DNA of 48,272 bases, from NCBI RefSeq assembly GCF_004331265.1, contig NZ_SJOO01000018.1, positions 1 to 48,272 of the forward strand, written 5' to 3'. Position numbers and translations under genes: made by a program. The notes under the pieces are model-generated. The model did not search any database. It was not told the origin of the DNA and saw only the letters and a list, made by a program, of their open reading frames with translations. The stretch comes from Enterobacter wuhouensis. Its GTDB lineage: Bacteria > Pseudomonadota > Gammaproteobacteria > Enterobacterales > Enterobacteriaceae. This document shows positions 16,801-24,531 of this stretch, piece by piece (the stretch's first letter is position 1; each line of letters opens with the position of its first letter).

Positions 16801-17693
16801 TGGTTGTGGGTTTCCACCTTCATCAGGATATGCGCAGGTTCCTGATGGAAGTCATAGCGCCCTGCTTCGCGATCGGCGAAGAAGCGGCCCACCTCGGAAC
16901 CTTCCATTACCGCGGCGTTGTCTTTATAGGCAGACAGCACGTGGTCAGGGGTTTGCTCCATGGTGTTTTTGATCATTTTGAACAGCGACTTCGGCTGCTG
17001 CTCGCCGTCAATAATCCAGTCGGCGTTGAAAATCTTGTGGCGGCAGTGCTCAGAGTTAGCCTGCGCGAACATGTAGAGTTCGATGTCGTTCGGGTTACGG
17101 TTGAGCTTAACAAACGCATCCTGCAGGTAGTCGATTTCATCTTCTGCCAGCGCCAGGCCGAGACGCAGGTTAGCGTCAATCAGCGCCTGACGGCCCTGCC
17201 CCAGCAGGTCCACGCTCTGTACCGGCGCAGGCTGATGGTGCGAGAAGAGCTGCTGCGCGTCGTCCAGCGAGGCAAACACGCTCTCCATCATGCGATCGTG
17301 CAGTTCAGCCGCAACCGCCTGCCACTGCGCTTCACTCAGGGTAGAGGCTTCCACGTAGTACGCCACGCCGCGTTCCAGACGGTTAATCTGGTTCAGGCCA
17401 CAGTTGTGGGCGATGTCGGTGGCTTTGGAAGACCAGGGGGAGATGGTGCCCGGACGCGGCGTCGCCAGGATCAGCTTGCCGGTTGGCGTGTGGCTGCTCA
17501 GGCTTGGGCCGTACTTGAGCAGGCGTTCCAGCTGTTCGCGCTCCTCTGCATTCAGGGGGGCATTCAGGTCAGCAAAATGGACATACTCAGCGTAAATATT
17601 GCTTACCGGAAGGTCGGCTGCCTGAAAACGTGCCAGCAGTTTGTTGATACGGAAGGCAGACAGTGCAGGCGAACCACGCAGAATTTCCATCAT
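13806..17693 (-). CDS. purL: Phosphoribosylformylglycinamidine synthase (PurL)
   Basis: PurL converts FGAR, glutamine and ATP to FGAM in purine synthesis. The 1295 residues have the length of the large, single-chain form. They contain an N-terminal PurS-like domain, a linker, two AIRS-type synthase halves (METHNHPTAISPWPGAATGS marks the first active site) and a C-terminal class I glutamine amidotransferase (about 1040-1295) with the nucleophilic Cys in ALGVCNGCQMM and the His/Glu pair in MMPHPERVF. A PurR box lies upstream of the start. Several long open frames on the other strand are shadows of this gene. Confidence 0.99.
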   Translation of the reverse strand: MMEILRGSPALSAFRINKLLARFQAADLPVSNIYAEYVHFADLNAPLNAEEREQLERLLKYGPSLSSHTPTGKLILATPRPGTISPWSSKATDIAHNCGLNQINRLERGVAYYVEASTLSEAQWQAVAAELHDRMMESVFASLDDAQQLFSHHQPAPVQSVDLLGQGRQALIDANLRLGLALAEDEIDYLQDAFVKLNRNPNDIELYMFAQANSEHCRHKIFNADWIIDGEQQPKSLFKMIKNTMEQTPDHVLSAYKDNAAVMEGSEVGRFFADREAGRYDFHQEPAHILMKVETHNHPTAISPWPGAATGSGGEIRDEGATGRGAKPKAGLVGFSVSNLRIPGFEQPWEEDFGKPERIVTALDIMTDGPLGGAAFNNEFGRPALNGYFRTYEEKVDSHNGEELRGYHKPIMLAGGIGNIRADHVQKGEIVVGAKLIVLGGPAMNIGLGGGAASSMASGQSDADLDFASVQRDNPEMERRCQEVIDRCWQLGDANPILFIHDVGAGGLSNAMPELVSDGGRGGRFNLRDILNDEPGMSPLEIWCNESQERYVLAVAADQLPLFDELCRRERAPYAVIGEATEELHLSLSDTHFDNQPIDLPLDVLLGKTPKMTRDVTTRKAAGKALDRQGITVAEAVNRVLHLPAVAEKTFLVTIGDRTVTGMVSRDQMVGPWQIPVANCAVTTASLDSYYGEAMALGERTPVALLDFAASARLAVGEALTNIAATQIGDIKRIKLSANWMAAAGHPGEDAGLYEAVKAVGEELCPALGLTIPVGKDSMSMKTRWQEGSEQREMTSPLSLVITAFARVEDVRHTITPQLATVDNALLLIDLGKGHNALGATALAQVYRQLGDKPADVRDVAQLKGFYDAIQALVAQRKLLAYHDRSDGGLLVTLAEMAFTGHCGVEANIATLGKDRLAALFNEELGAVIQVRAADRDAVEAILAKHGLADCVHYLGKAVQGDRFVIEADGHAVFSESRTTLRMWWAETTWQMQRLRDNPECADQEHNAKANDQDPGLNVKLSFDISEDIAAPYIATGARPKVAVLREQGVNSHVEMAAAFHRAGFDAIDVHMSDLLAGRTGLEDFHALVACGGFSYGDVLGAGEGWAKSILFNSRVRDEFETFFHRPQTLALGVCNGCQMMSNLRELIPGSEAWPRFVRNQSDRFEARFSLVEVTQSPSLLLQGMVGSQMPIAVSHGEGQVEVRDAAHLAQLESKGLVALRFVDNFGKVTETYPANPNGSANGITAVTSESGRATIMMPHPERVFRTVSNSWHPENWGEDSPWMRIFRNARKQLG

Positions 17694-17756
17694 AAGTCTC
17701 TCGTCTTCGAAGCGCCGGGGCGCTTACAGTGTGCGCAAGGGGGGAAAACGGGCGTC

Positions 17757-17795
17757 ATTATAGAGAATCCTGCGCGTTGACGAAACCGTTTGCGT
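17757..17795 (-). promoter_or_regulatory. purL promoter with PurR box
   Basis: ACGAAACCGTTTGCGT (17780-17795) is a PurR operator. A perfect -10, TATAAT (complement of 17757-17762), lies 17 bp from it, so the operator covers the -35 position. Bound PurR would block RNA polymerase directly when purine bases are plentiful. Confidence 0.85.
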
Positions 17796-17960
17796 CGAAA
17801 TAAAATTTGCAAAGACGTTTAACAATAGATGTGACCTGTCTCTCTAATTGGTTGCCAACTGCCGCAAGTTTGCGCAAAATGCCGCTCAATCAATGGCAAA
17901 CCTTATTCTTAACATGGCTACAGCATACTGAGGCAACCGGCGTCGCAGAGAATTAACTAA

Positions 17961-19511
17961 TTGAAAAAATTAAAGATTAATTATCTGCTCATCGGCATTG
18001 TGACGTTGCTGCTGGCAGTGGCCCTCTGGCCTTCTATCCCTTGGTTCGGCAAGGCCGAAAACCGTATCGCCGCCATTCAGGAGCGGGGGGAGCTGCGCGT
18101 CAGTACCCTTTCCTCTCCGCTGATCTACAGCGACATCAACGGCAAAACCATTGGTCTGGATTATGAGCTGGCCCAACAGTTTGCTGATTACCTGGGCGTG
18201 AAGCTGAAAGTCACCGTGCGTCAGAACATTAACCAGCTTTTCGATGACCTGGATAACGATGAGGCGGACATTCTGGCAGCCGGGCTGGTGTACAACACCG
18301 AACGCAGCAAGAACTATCAGCCCGGCCCGACCTACTACTCCGTATCGCAGCAGCTGGTGTACCGCGTCGGCAGCCTGCGCCCCCGCACGCTGGCCACCAT
18401 CAATGAGCAACAGCTGACGATTGCCCCCGGCCACGTTGTGATTGACGACCTGCGCGCCCTTAAAGAGAAAAAGTATCCTGACCTGGGCTGGACGGTCGAT
18501 CCCAAACTCGGCACCACCGAACTGCTGGATCAGGTAAAGGACAAGAAGCTGCCCTACACCATTGCCGATTCGGTGGCGATCAGCCTGTTCCAGCGCGTAC
18601 ACCCGGAAATCGCCGTGGCGCTGGACGTGACGGACGAACAGCCGGTCACCTGGTTTACCCAGCTGGACAGCGATCAGACCCTCTCTGCGGCCATGCTCGA
18701 CTTCTATAACACCATCAATGAAGACGGCACGCTGGCACGCCTGGAAGAGAAATACCTCGGACACGGGGATGATTTCGACTACGTCGATACCCGCACCTTC
18801 CTGCGCGCCGTGGATAGCGTGCTGCCGGACCTGCAGCCGCTATTCGAGAAGTATGCCCAGGAGATTGACTGGAAGCTGCTGGCGGCCATCTCGTATCAGG
18901 AATCTCACTGGGATGCTCAGGCCACCTCCCCTACGGGCGTACGTGGGCTGATGATGTTGACCAAGAATACCGCGCTGAGCCTTGGCGTTAACGACCGTAC
19001 CGATGCGGAGCAGAGCATCAGCGGCGGCGCGCAGTATTTACAGGATATGATGGCGAAAGTGCCGGAGACGGTGCCGGAAGAAGAGCGGATTTGGTTCGCG
19101 CTGGCGGCCTACAACATGGGATATGCGCACATGCTGGATGCCCGGGCGCTGACGGCAAAAACCAAAGGCAACCCGGACAGCTGGTCTGATGTCAAACAGC
19201 GCCTGCCGCTGCTGAGCCAGAAGCCGTGGTACAACAAGCTCACCTACGGCTATGCGCGCGGGCATGAGGCGTACGCCTACGTAGAGAATATTCGTAAATA
19301 CCAGATTAGCCTGGTGGGCTATCTGCGTGAGAAAGAAAAGGAGGCGGCAGAGGCGCAACAGTTGGCCCAAAGCTATCCGGTAGTTGCTCCGGACGAACTT
19401 AATCGCCCGGCTGCTTCAATTCTGCCTTTTGTTGCTTTTTCTGCTGCCGGCGCATTCGAAAGAAGTCACTCAGCAGACCCGAACACTCTGGTGCAAGTAC
19501 CCCACCGATAG
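17961..19511 (+). CDS. mltF: Membrane-bound lytic murein transglycosylase F
   Basis: MltF cleaves peptidoglycan strands with formation of 1,6-anhydro-muramic acid. The 516 residues show an N-terminal membrane/signal segment (about 8-25), a periplasmic solute-binding-like domain (about 43-268) and an SLT lysozyme-like domain (about 290-470) with the catalytic Glu314 in YQESHWDAQ. Translation appears to begin at TTG 17961, since MKKLKINYLL aligns with the E. coli start. The final 37 residues run through the end of tadA on the other strand and differ from E. coli. Its products feed the MurQP recycling route encoded nearby. Confidence 0.96.
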   Translation: MKKLKINYLLIGIVTLLLAVALWPSIPWFGKAENRIAAIQERGELRVSTLSSPLIYSDINGKTIGLDYELAQQFADYLGVKLKVTVRQNINQLFDDLDNDEADILAAGLVYNTERSKNYQPGPTYYSVSQQLVYRVGSLRPRTLATINEQQLTIAPGHVVIDDLRALKEKKYPDLGWTVDPKLGTTELLDQVKDKKLPYTIADSVAISLFQRVHPEIAVALDVTDEQPVTWFTQLDSDQTLSAAMLDFYNTINEDGTLARLEEKYLGHGDDFDYVDTRTFLRAVDSVLPDLQPLFEKYAQEIDWKLLAAISYQESHWDAQATSPTGVRGLMMLTKNTALSLGVNDRTDAEQSISGGAQYLQDMMAKVPETVPEEERIWFALAAYNMGYAHMLDARALTAKTKGNPDSWSDVKQRLPLLSQKPWYNKLTYGYARGHEAYAYVENIRKYQISLVGYLREKEKEAAEAQQLAQSYPVVAPDELNRPAASILPFVAFSAAGAFERSHSADPNTLVQVPHR

Positions 19512-19905
19512 TCTGCACCTGGTGATTCATTCCCGGGTGCCCAAGCACGTCCATTAGCGACCCTGCAGCCCCGGTTTTTTCATCCCGTGCGCCAAACACC
19601 AGCGTCCCGATTCGGCTATGCACCATCGCCCCGGAGCACATCACGCAGGGTTCCAGCGTCACGTACAGCGTGGTATCAAGCAGACGGTAGTTTTGCAGCA
19701 CCAGCCCGCCCTGACGCAGCGCCATGATTTCGGCGTGCGCGGTAGGATCGTGACGGCCAATCGGACGGTTCCACCCTTCTCCAATGACCTGGTCGTTGTG
19801 AACCAGTACGGCCCCGACGGGCACTTCGCCCTCATCCCAGGCGCGCTGAGCCAGCTTGAGCGCGTGGCGCATCCAGTATTCATGAGTGTGTTCAGGGTTG
19901 GACAA
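19399..19905 (-). CDS. tadA: tRNA-specific adenosine deaminase TadA
   Basis: TadA is the essential zinc enzyme that deaminates A34 to inosine in tRNA-Arg(ACG). The cytidine-deaminase fold shows HAE (57-59) and PCVMC (86-90), supplying the zinc ligands His57, Cys87 and Cys90 and the proton shuttle Glu59. I place the start at TTG 19905, giving 168 residues, because the following residues align with the E. coli N-terminus (HEYWMRHAL) and GGAG lies 8 bp upstream. An ATG at 19944 would add 13 residues not seen in E. coli. The 3' end overlaps mltF by 113 bp on the opposite strand. Confidence 0.95.
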   Translation of the reverse strand: MSNPEHTHEYWMRHALKLAQRAWDEGEVPVGAVLVHNDQVIGEGWNRPIGRHDPTAHAEIMALRQGGLVLQNYRLLDTTLYVTLEPCVMCSGAMVHSRIGTLVFGARDEKTGAAGSLMDVLGHPGMNHQVQTIGGVLAPECSGLLSDFFRMRRQQKKQQKAELKQPGD

Positions 19906-19961
19906 GGGCTGATACTCCAGTCGAAAGCGGGCGGCATTATACACGCCCGTTTTAGAGAAGA

Positions 19962-20597
19962 CTATTCGAGTTGCTGAAGTTCACCCACAGGCGTGACGCG
20001 CCAGCGGTGCTGGCAAAAATAGAGCAGCGGGTTGTCCTGCTTGCTGTCGCTGTAGCCGCTGTACAGGCGCAGCGGTGTGCCGATGCGCTTCTCCAGCTGG
20101 ACCACTTTTTCATGCCCCAGGCAGCGCAGGGTCAATACCCAGCCGCCGTAGCCGCGCGCGATTTGCGTGGCGATGAGATTCACCCGCGGCAGCCACGGGG
20201 TATCAAAGTAGACCTGCTCCACCAGCGTTTGCGGCGAGCCGGTAATTAGCCAGATGTCGGCATCGTTGGCGTCGAGGTAGCCGGTCAGCCGCGCCTGTAC
20301 CACGGGGAACGCGGCAACATGGCCGCGAAACCACTGCGCAAAATCCTGTTCAAGCTGTTTGAGCCGCGCTTCGCTGTGCCCAAAGGTACATCCCCAGAGC
20401 AGAAGGCTCATCGGCCATCGCGCCGCGCGGCCTTTCACCAGCAGCGCGATGCCAATTACGGGTAAGAGCGGTAAGACGAGCAGCGCATTCAGAGGCTGGC
20501 GCCGCAGCAGGTAGCGCATAAAGGTGCCGAACATATCCTGCTGATGCAGCGTTCCATCCAGGTCGAAAAAAACAACGCGACGCTCGTGATTGGCCAA
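19962..20597 (-). CDS. pgpC: Phosphatidylglycerophosphatase C
   Basis: PgpC removes phosphate from phosphatidylglycerophosphate to give phosphatidylglycerol. It is a HAD-family membrane enzyme of 211 residues with the nucleophile motif FFDLDGTLH (10-18), a hydrophobic membrane segment (about 38-54) and the later HAD motif LYSGYSDSKQDNPLL. The start is TTG 20597. Its ribosome-binding site GAGGAG lies inside the last two codons of murP and only 3 bp separate the genes, so pgpC is probably translated with murP. It is read in the direction of tadA, 56 bp before that start. Confidence 0.93.
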   Translation of the reverse strand: MANHERRVVFFDLDGTLHQQDMFGTFMRYLLRRQPLNALLVLPLLPVIGIALLVKGRAARWPMSLLLWGCTFGHSEARLKQLEQDFAQWFRGHVAAFPVVQARLTGYLDANDADIWLITGSPQTLVEQVYFDTPWLPRVNLIATQIARGYGGWVLTLRCLGHEKVVQLEKRIGTPLRLYSGYSDSKQDNPLLYFCQHRWRVTPVGELQQLE

Positions 20598-20600
20598 ACC

Positions 20601-21965
20601 TTACTCCTCTGGGTCGTTGAATCCTAACAGCCAGGTAAACAGGAACCCGGCGATCACCGCTACTAAATAGCCTAACAGATAGAGCATGACTTTTCCGGTC
20701 ACGATGGTTAATGCCAGCGGTAAACCGGAAAGCCCAAAGGTGATTACCGTCGCCACTTTCCAGTAGCTGATCAGCGCCCCGCCCACTGCGCCACCCAGGC
20801 AGGCGGCGAGGAAGGGTTTACCCAGCGGCAGCGTGACGCCAAAAATCAGCGGTTCGCCAATACCCAGCAGTCCGACCGGCAGCGCCCCTTTGATCACCTT
20901 TTTCAGACGCGCGTTGCGGGTTTTCATCAGTACGGCGATCGCCGCCCCCACCTGCCCTACGCCCGCCATCGACAGGATTGGCAGCAGCGCGTTGTAGCCG
21001 TGCGCCTGCACCAGCTCGACGTGGATGGGAACCAGCCCCTGATGTAGCCCCGTCAGCACTAACGGCAGGAAGGTGCCGGAAAGCACCGCGCCCACCAGCA
21101 GCCCGCCGCGATCGATAGCCAGCGACGCGCCGTGGGCAATGGCTTCCGAGATCCAGCCGCCCAGCGGCTGCAGCGCCACAATGGCTACGCTGCCGGCGAT
21201 CAGCGTGGTCAGCAGCGGGTTAAGGATTAACTCAATTGAGCCAGGCAATACCGCGCGAAGCCGTTTCTCAATCCAGCACATCAGGATGACCACCAGCAGG
21301 ACCGCAATCACCCCGCCACGGCCAGGCTGGAGCGCCTCACCAAACAGCGTAATCTGCGCCAGCTGTGGGCTGGACAAAATCCCCGCCATCACGCCGCCCA
21401 TCGCCAGCGATCCGCCAAACACCTTCGCGGCGTTCACCCCGACCAGGATGTTCATGATGGCGAAAACGGCGCTGCCGAAGATCCCCAGAATCCCCAGCAG
21501 GTTCGGATACTGCGTGGCAAAATCGCCCACGATATCCGGGCGCTTGAGGATATTGATGATCCCGGTGATCAGCCCCGAGGCGATAAACGCCGGGATCAGC
21601 GGAATAAAGACGTTCGCCAGCTGTCGCAGCGCGTCGCTCATCGGGGCTTTGTACCTGGCTTTTGCCTGAGCTTTGGTGCGTTCGGCATCGTCAAATGACG
21701 CCGTCGCGTCACCGCCCACCATCAGCGCGCGCATGGCATCGACAACCTGCGCCGCTTTACCCGGCCCGACAATAAGCTGGTGCTGTTGCCCCTGTTTGAC
21801 GTATCCGCTTACGCCGGGAAGTTGCTTGAGGCGCGGCAGATCAAGCTCATCGTCGTCATGCACCTCGACGCGCACGCGCGTCATGCAGTTTTCCAGACGC
21901 TGAATATTTTTTTCTCCGCCGATCCCCTGCAGGATACCGCTGGCGAGCGCTGCTGTTTTTTCCAT
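20601..21965 (-). CDS. murP: PTS N-acetylmuramic acid transporter, EIIBC (MurP)
   Basis: MurP takes up N-acetylmuramic acid and phosphorylates it to MurNAc-6-phosphate. The 454 residues contain a glucose-family EIIB domain with phosphoryl-accepting Cys27 (RLENCMTRVRV) and an EIIC membrane domain (about 105-450) with the GITEP-like motif LGIGEPLIFGV. No EIIA domain is present, so it should use the EIIA-Glc protein Crr. It follows murQ by 11 bp. The adjoining etherase gene makes the substrate assignment firm compared with related sucrose or trehalose EIIBC proteins. Confidence 0.92.
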   Translation of the reverse strand: MEKTAALASGILQGIGGEKNIQRLENCMTRVRVEVHDDDELDLPRLKQLPGVSGYVKQGQQHQLIVGPGKAAQVVDAMRALMVGGDATASFDDAERTKAQAKARYKAPMSDALRQLANVFIPLIPAFIASGLITGIINILKRPDIVGDFATQYPNLLGILGIFGSAVFAIMNILVGVNAAKVFGGSLAMGGVMAGILSSPQLAQITLFGEALQPGRGGVIAVLLVVILMCWIEKRLRAVLPGSIELILNPLLTTLIAGSVAIVALQPLGGWISEAIAHGASLAIDRGGLLVGAVLSGTFLPLVLTGLHQGLVPIHVELVQAHGYNALLPILSMAGVGQVGAAIAVLMKTRNARLKKVIKGALPVGLLGIGEPLIFGVTLPLGKPFLAACLGGAVGGALISYWKVATVITFGLSGLPLALTIVTGKVMLYLLGYLVAVIAGFLFTWLLGFNDPEE

Positions 21966-21976
21966 ACACGCCTCTG

Positions 21977-22870
21977 TTAGTTTTCTAATGCAGCCCGTAA
22001 GAACCCGTTGTGCGCATCGAGTCTGGCTCTCGCCGCCGCTGCGTCCAGCCCGCTCAGGATCATCAGAATGGCGGGTTTAACCTCATGATCGGTTTGTTTC
22101 AGGGCGGCTTCTGCCTCTTCACGGCTTGCCCCCGTGGCTTCCACCACCATGCGGCAAGCTCTGTCCACCAGCTTGACGTTGGTGGCCTGCATATCCACCA
22201 TCAGGTTCTGGTAGACCTTGCCGAACTTCACCATCGCGCCGGTGGAGATCATATTCAGCACCAGCTTTTGTGCGGTCCCTGATTTCAGGCGCGTGGAGCC
22301 GGTCAGCGCTTCTGGCCCGACGACCGGGGAAATGGCAATGGCGGCCACTTGCGCAATCGGCGAACCGGGATTACAGGAGATGGCAACGGTCGTGCAGCCG
22401 GCCCGGTTGGCATATTCCAGGCCGCCAATGACGTACGGCGTGCGCCCGGAAGCCGCCAGCCCCACCACCAGATCCTGCGCGGTCAGGTTCAAGGCTTTGA
22501 GATCATCTTCACCGAGCTGTTTGTTATCCTCTGCCCCTTCAACGGCCTTTAACAGCGCGCCCGGGCCGCCGGCAATGAGCCCGATCACCAGACCGTGCGG
22601 GACGCCAAAGGTTGGCGGACATTCGGAGGCATCCAGTACCCCTAAACGTCCGCTTGTGCCTGCGCCCATGTAAATAATGCGTCCACCGGCCTTTAGCGCT
22701 GCTGCTGCCGCATCAACCGCCTTCGCCACCTCAGGCAATGTCTCTTTCACTGCCTGCGCGACCAGCGTATCCTGTTGATTAAAACGGTTAACCAGCTCCA
22801 GCGTGGAGAGTGCGTCGAGATCCATGGTTTGTGGGTTACGCGTTTCTGAAACAAGTGAGCCTAAATTCAT
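21977..22870 (-). CDS. murQ: N-acetylmuramic acid 6-phosphate etherase
   Basis: MurQ splits MurNAc-6-phosphate into GlcNAc-6-phosphate and D-lactate, bringing recycled murein sugar into central metabolism. The 297-residue protein carries a SIS sugar-isomerase fold with GAGTSGRLGVLDASECPPTF (about 69-88; the Glu in SECPP is catalytic in the family) and AASGRTPYVIGGL. It is the first gene of murQ-murP-pgpC and is divergent from yfhH. In E. coli K-12 murQP lies elsewhere on the chromosome, next to murR. Confidence 0.96.
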   Translation of the reverse strand: MNLGSLVSETRNPQTMDLDALSTLELVNRFNQQDTLVAQAVKETLPEVAKAVDAAAAALKAGGRIIYMGAGTSGRLGVLDASECPPTFGVPHGLVIGLIAGGPGALLKAVEGAEDNKQLGEDDLKALNLTAQDLVVGLAASGRTPYVIGGLEYANRAGCTTVAISCNPGSPIAQVAAIAISPVVGPEALTGSTRLKSGTAQKLVLNMISTGAMVKFGKVYQNLMVDMQATNVKLVDRACRMVVEATGASREEAEAALKQTDHEVKPAILMILSGLDAAAARARLDAHNGFLRAALEN

Positions 22871-22882
22871 CTTTTTTACCTC

Positions 22883-22931
22883 TGGAATTTTTAATTCATA
22901 ATAATCACACTATAATGGAATATAAAATTCA
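22883..22931. promoter_or_regulatory. Twin operator-like palindromes between murQ and yfhH
   Basis: TGGAATTTTTAATTCA (22883-22898) and TGGAATATAAAATTCA (22916-22931) share 14 of 16 bases and have the same symmetry (TGRAWT-N4-AWTYCA). Their spacing of 33 bp is about three helical turns, placing both on one face of the DNA. A perfect TATAAT (22911-22916), readable as the yfhH -10, abuts the second copy. The simplest reading is a pair of YfhH binding sites controlling both directions. Confidence 0.65.
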
Positions 22932-22988
22932 TTCAGGCGAGCAAAATCCATATTTGCGCAGACAATCACATTTTCGCCAGGAGAACGT

Positions 22989-23837
22989 ATGAACTGTTTA
23001 ATCCGCATTCGCCAGCGCTACGCGGGCTTTGCTCAAAGCGACAAAAAGCTGGCGGATTTTTTACTGTCTCAGCCCGATCGCGCGCGCCATCTCAGTTCCC
23101 AGCAGCTGGCGAGTGAAGCCGGAGTGAGCCAGTCCAGCGTGGTGAAGTTTGCCCAGAAGATTGGTTTTAAGGGTTTTCCAGCGCTGAAGCTGGCGATCAG
23201 CGAAGCACTGGTGAGCAACCCTAATCCGCAGTCCATGCCGGTGCACAATCAGATCCGCGGCGACGATCCGATGCGGCTGGTGGGCGAAAAGCTGATTAAA
23301 GAGAACGTGGCGGCGATGCACGCCACGCTGGACGTGAATACCGAAGAGAAGCTTCTGGAAAGCGTGGCGATGCTGCACGGGGCGCGGCGGATCATTCTGA
23401 CCGGTATCGGCGCGTCCGGACTGGTAGCGCGTAATTTTGGCTGGAAGCTGACGAAAATTGGCCTTAACGCCATCGTCGAGCAGGATATGCACGCCCTGCT
23501 GGCGACCGTTCAGGCGATGGATCCAGACGATCTGCTGCTGGCTATCTCCTATTCCGGCGAGCGCCGAGAGATCAACATGGCCACCGACGAAGCCCTGCGC
23601 GTCGGCGGAAAAATTCTGGCCATCACCGGCTTTACGCCAAACGCGCTCCAGCAGCGGGCAACGCGCTGTCTATATACCATTGCCGAAGAGCAGGCCACGC
23701 GCAGCGCGGCAATTTCATCAACCAGCGCGCAGATGATGCTGACCGATCTACTGTTTATGGCGCTGGTGCAGCAGGATCTGGAGCGCGCGCCGGAGCGCAT
23801 TCGTCACAGTGAAGCCCTGGTAAAAAAACTGGTCTGA
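22989..23837 (+). CDS. yfhH: RpiR-family transcriptional regulator YfhH
   Basis: A 282-residue regulator with an N-terminal helix-turn-helix (about 1-77; GVSQSSVVKFAQKIGFKGFP) and a C-terminal SIS sugar-phosphate-binding domain (about 125-265; LTGIGASGLVARNF). It aligns end to end with E. coli YfhH, whose target is not established. Here it is divergent from murQP, with two similar palindromes in the 118-bp spacer. This suggests it represses or activates murQP in response to a sugar phosphate such as MurNAc-6-phosphate, the job done by MurR in K-12. The regulatory link is an inference from position and sites. AGGAGA lies 5 bp before the ATG. Confidence 0.9.
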   Translation: MNCLIRIRQRYAGFAQSDKKLADFLLSQPDRARHLSSQQLASEAGVSQSSVVKFAQKIGFKGFPALKLAISEALVSNPNPQSMPVHNQIRGDDPMRLVGEKLIKENVAAMHATLDVNTEEKLLESVAMLHGARRIILTGIGASGLVARNFGWKLTKIGLNAIVEQDMHALLATVQAMDPDDLLLAISYSGERREINMATDEALRVGGKILAITGFTPNALQQRATRCLYTIAEEQATRSAAISSTSAQMMLTDLLFMALVQQDLERAPERIRHSEALVKKLV

Positions 23838-23893
23838 ACAACGAATGAGCGTATAATGCCCGCCCTGTTTGTGTTGTTTCTGAGAATTTCCTG

Positions 23894-24154
23894 ATGGCGC
23901 TGTTAATCACCAAAAAATGCATCAATTGCGATATGTGCGAACCCGAATGCCCTAACGAGGCGATTTCGATGGGTGACAGCATTTATGAGATTAACAGCGA
24001 CCGCTGCACCGAGTGCATCGGCCACTATGAGACGCCGACCTGCCAGAAGGTGTGCCCGATCCCCAACACCATCCTGAAGGATCCGGCCCACGTCGAGAGC
24101 GAAGAGCAGCTGTGGGATAAGTTTGTCCTGATGCATCACGCGGACAAGCTTTAG
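23894..24154 (+). CDS. yfhL: Dicluster [4Fe-4S] ferredoxin YfhL
   Basis: A small (86-residue) electron carrier with two four-cysteine sets: Cys9, 12, 15, 19 and Cys38, 41, 50, 54. The long gap between Cys41 and Cys50 (CIGHYETPTC) marks the Alvin-type ferredoxins. It is expected to hold two [4Fe-4S] clusters in the cytosol; its electron partners cannot be read from the sequence. A TATAAT at 23852-23857 is a likely -10. The stop codon overlaps the convergent acpS stop by 4 bp. Confidence 0.95.
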   Translation: MALLITKKCINCDMCEPECPNEAISMGDSIYEINSDRCTECIGHYETPTCQKVCPIPNTILKDPAHVESEEQLWDKFVLMHHADKL

Positions 24155-24531
24155 CTTTCGACGATCACCGTCGCGCTGGCATAGTGACGTTCATCCGCGA
24201 TCGTCACGTGCATGTGATTCACCCCCAGCTTCTCCGCAAGCTTCAGCGCCTCGCCCCATAAGCGCAGGCGCGGTTTCCCCAGCTCGTCGTTGAACACCTC
24301 AAACTGGTTAAATGCTAGACCGTTACGGATCCCCGTACCGAAGGCTTTGGCCGCCGCCTCTTTTACCGCAAAGCGCTTCGCCAGAAAGCGCACCGGCTGC
24401 TGATGCGCTTCCCAGATGGCCCACTCGTTATCGCTCAGCACGCGTCTTGCGAGGCGATCGCCGCTACGGGCGATTACCGCTTCAATGCGGGCGATCTCAA
24501 CGATATCGGTGCCTAAGCCCAGAATCGCCAT
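24151..24531 (-). CDS. acpS: Holo-[acyl-carrier-protein] synthase
   Basis: AcpS transfers the 4'-phosphopantetheine arm of coenzyme A to acyl carrier protein, which is essential for fatty acid synthesis. The 126 residues have the family's Mg-binding residues: Asp9 in LGLGTDIVEI and Glu58 in RFAVKEAAAKA. The start overlaps the pdxJ stop by 1 bp, so the two are translationally coupled. It ends the rnc-era-recO-pdxJ-acpS series. Confidence 0.98.
   Translation of the reverse strand: MAILGLGTDIVEIARIEAVIARSGDRLARRVLSDNEWAIWEAHQQPVRFLAKRFAVKEAAAKAFGTGIRNGLAFNQFEVFNDELGKPRLRLWGEALKLAEKLGVNHMHVTIADERHYASATVIVES

Noticed and set aside
16422..17780. A 452-codon open frame on the plus strand
   Set aside because: It is another antisense shadow of purL, with no ribosome-binding site or family resemblance.
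22898..22915. A CRP site in the murQ-yfhH spacer
   Set aside because: On the minus strand TGTGA is followed by N6 and TGAAT, which is too poor a second half to call.
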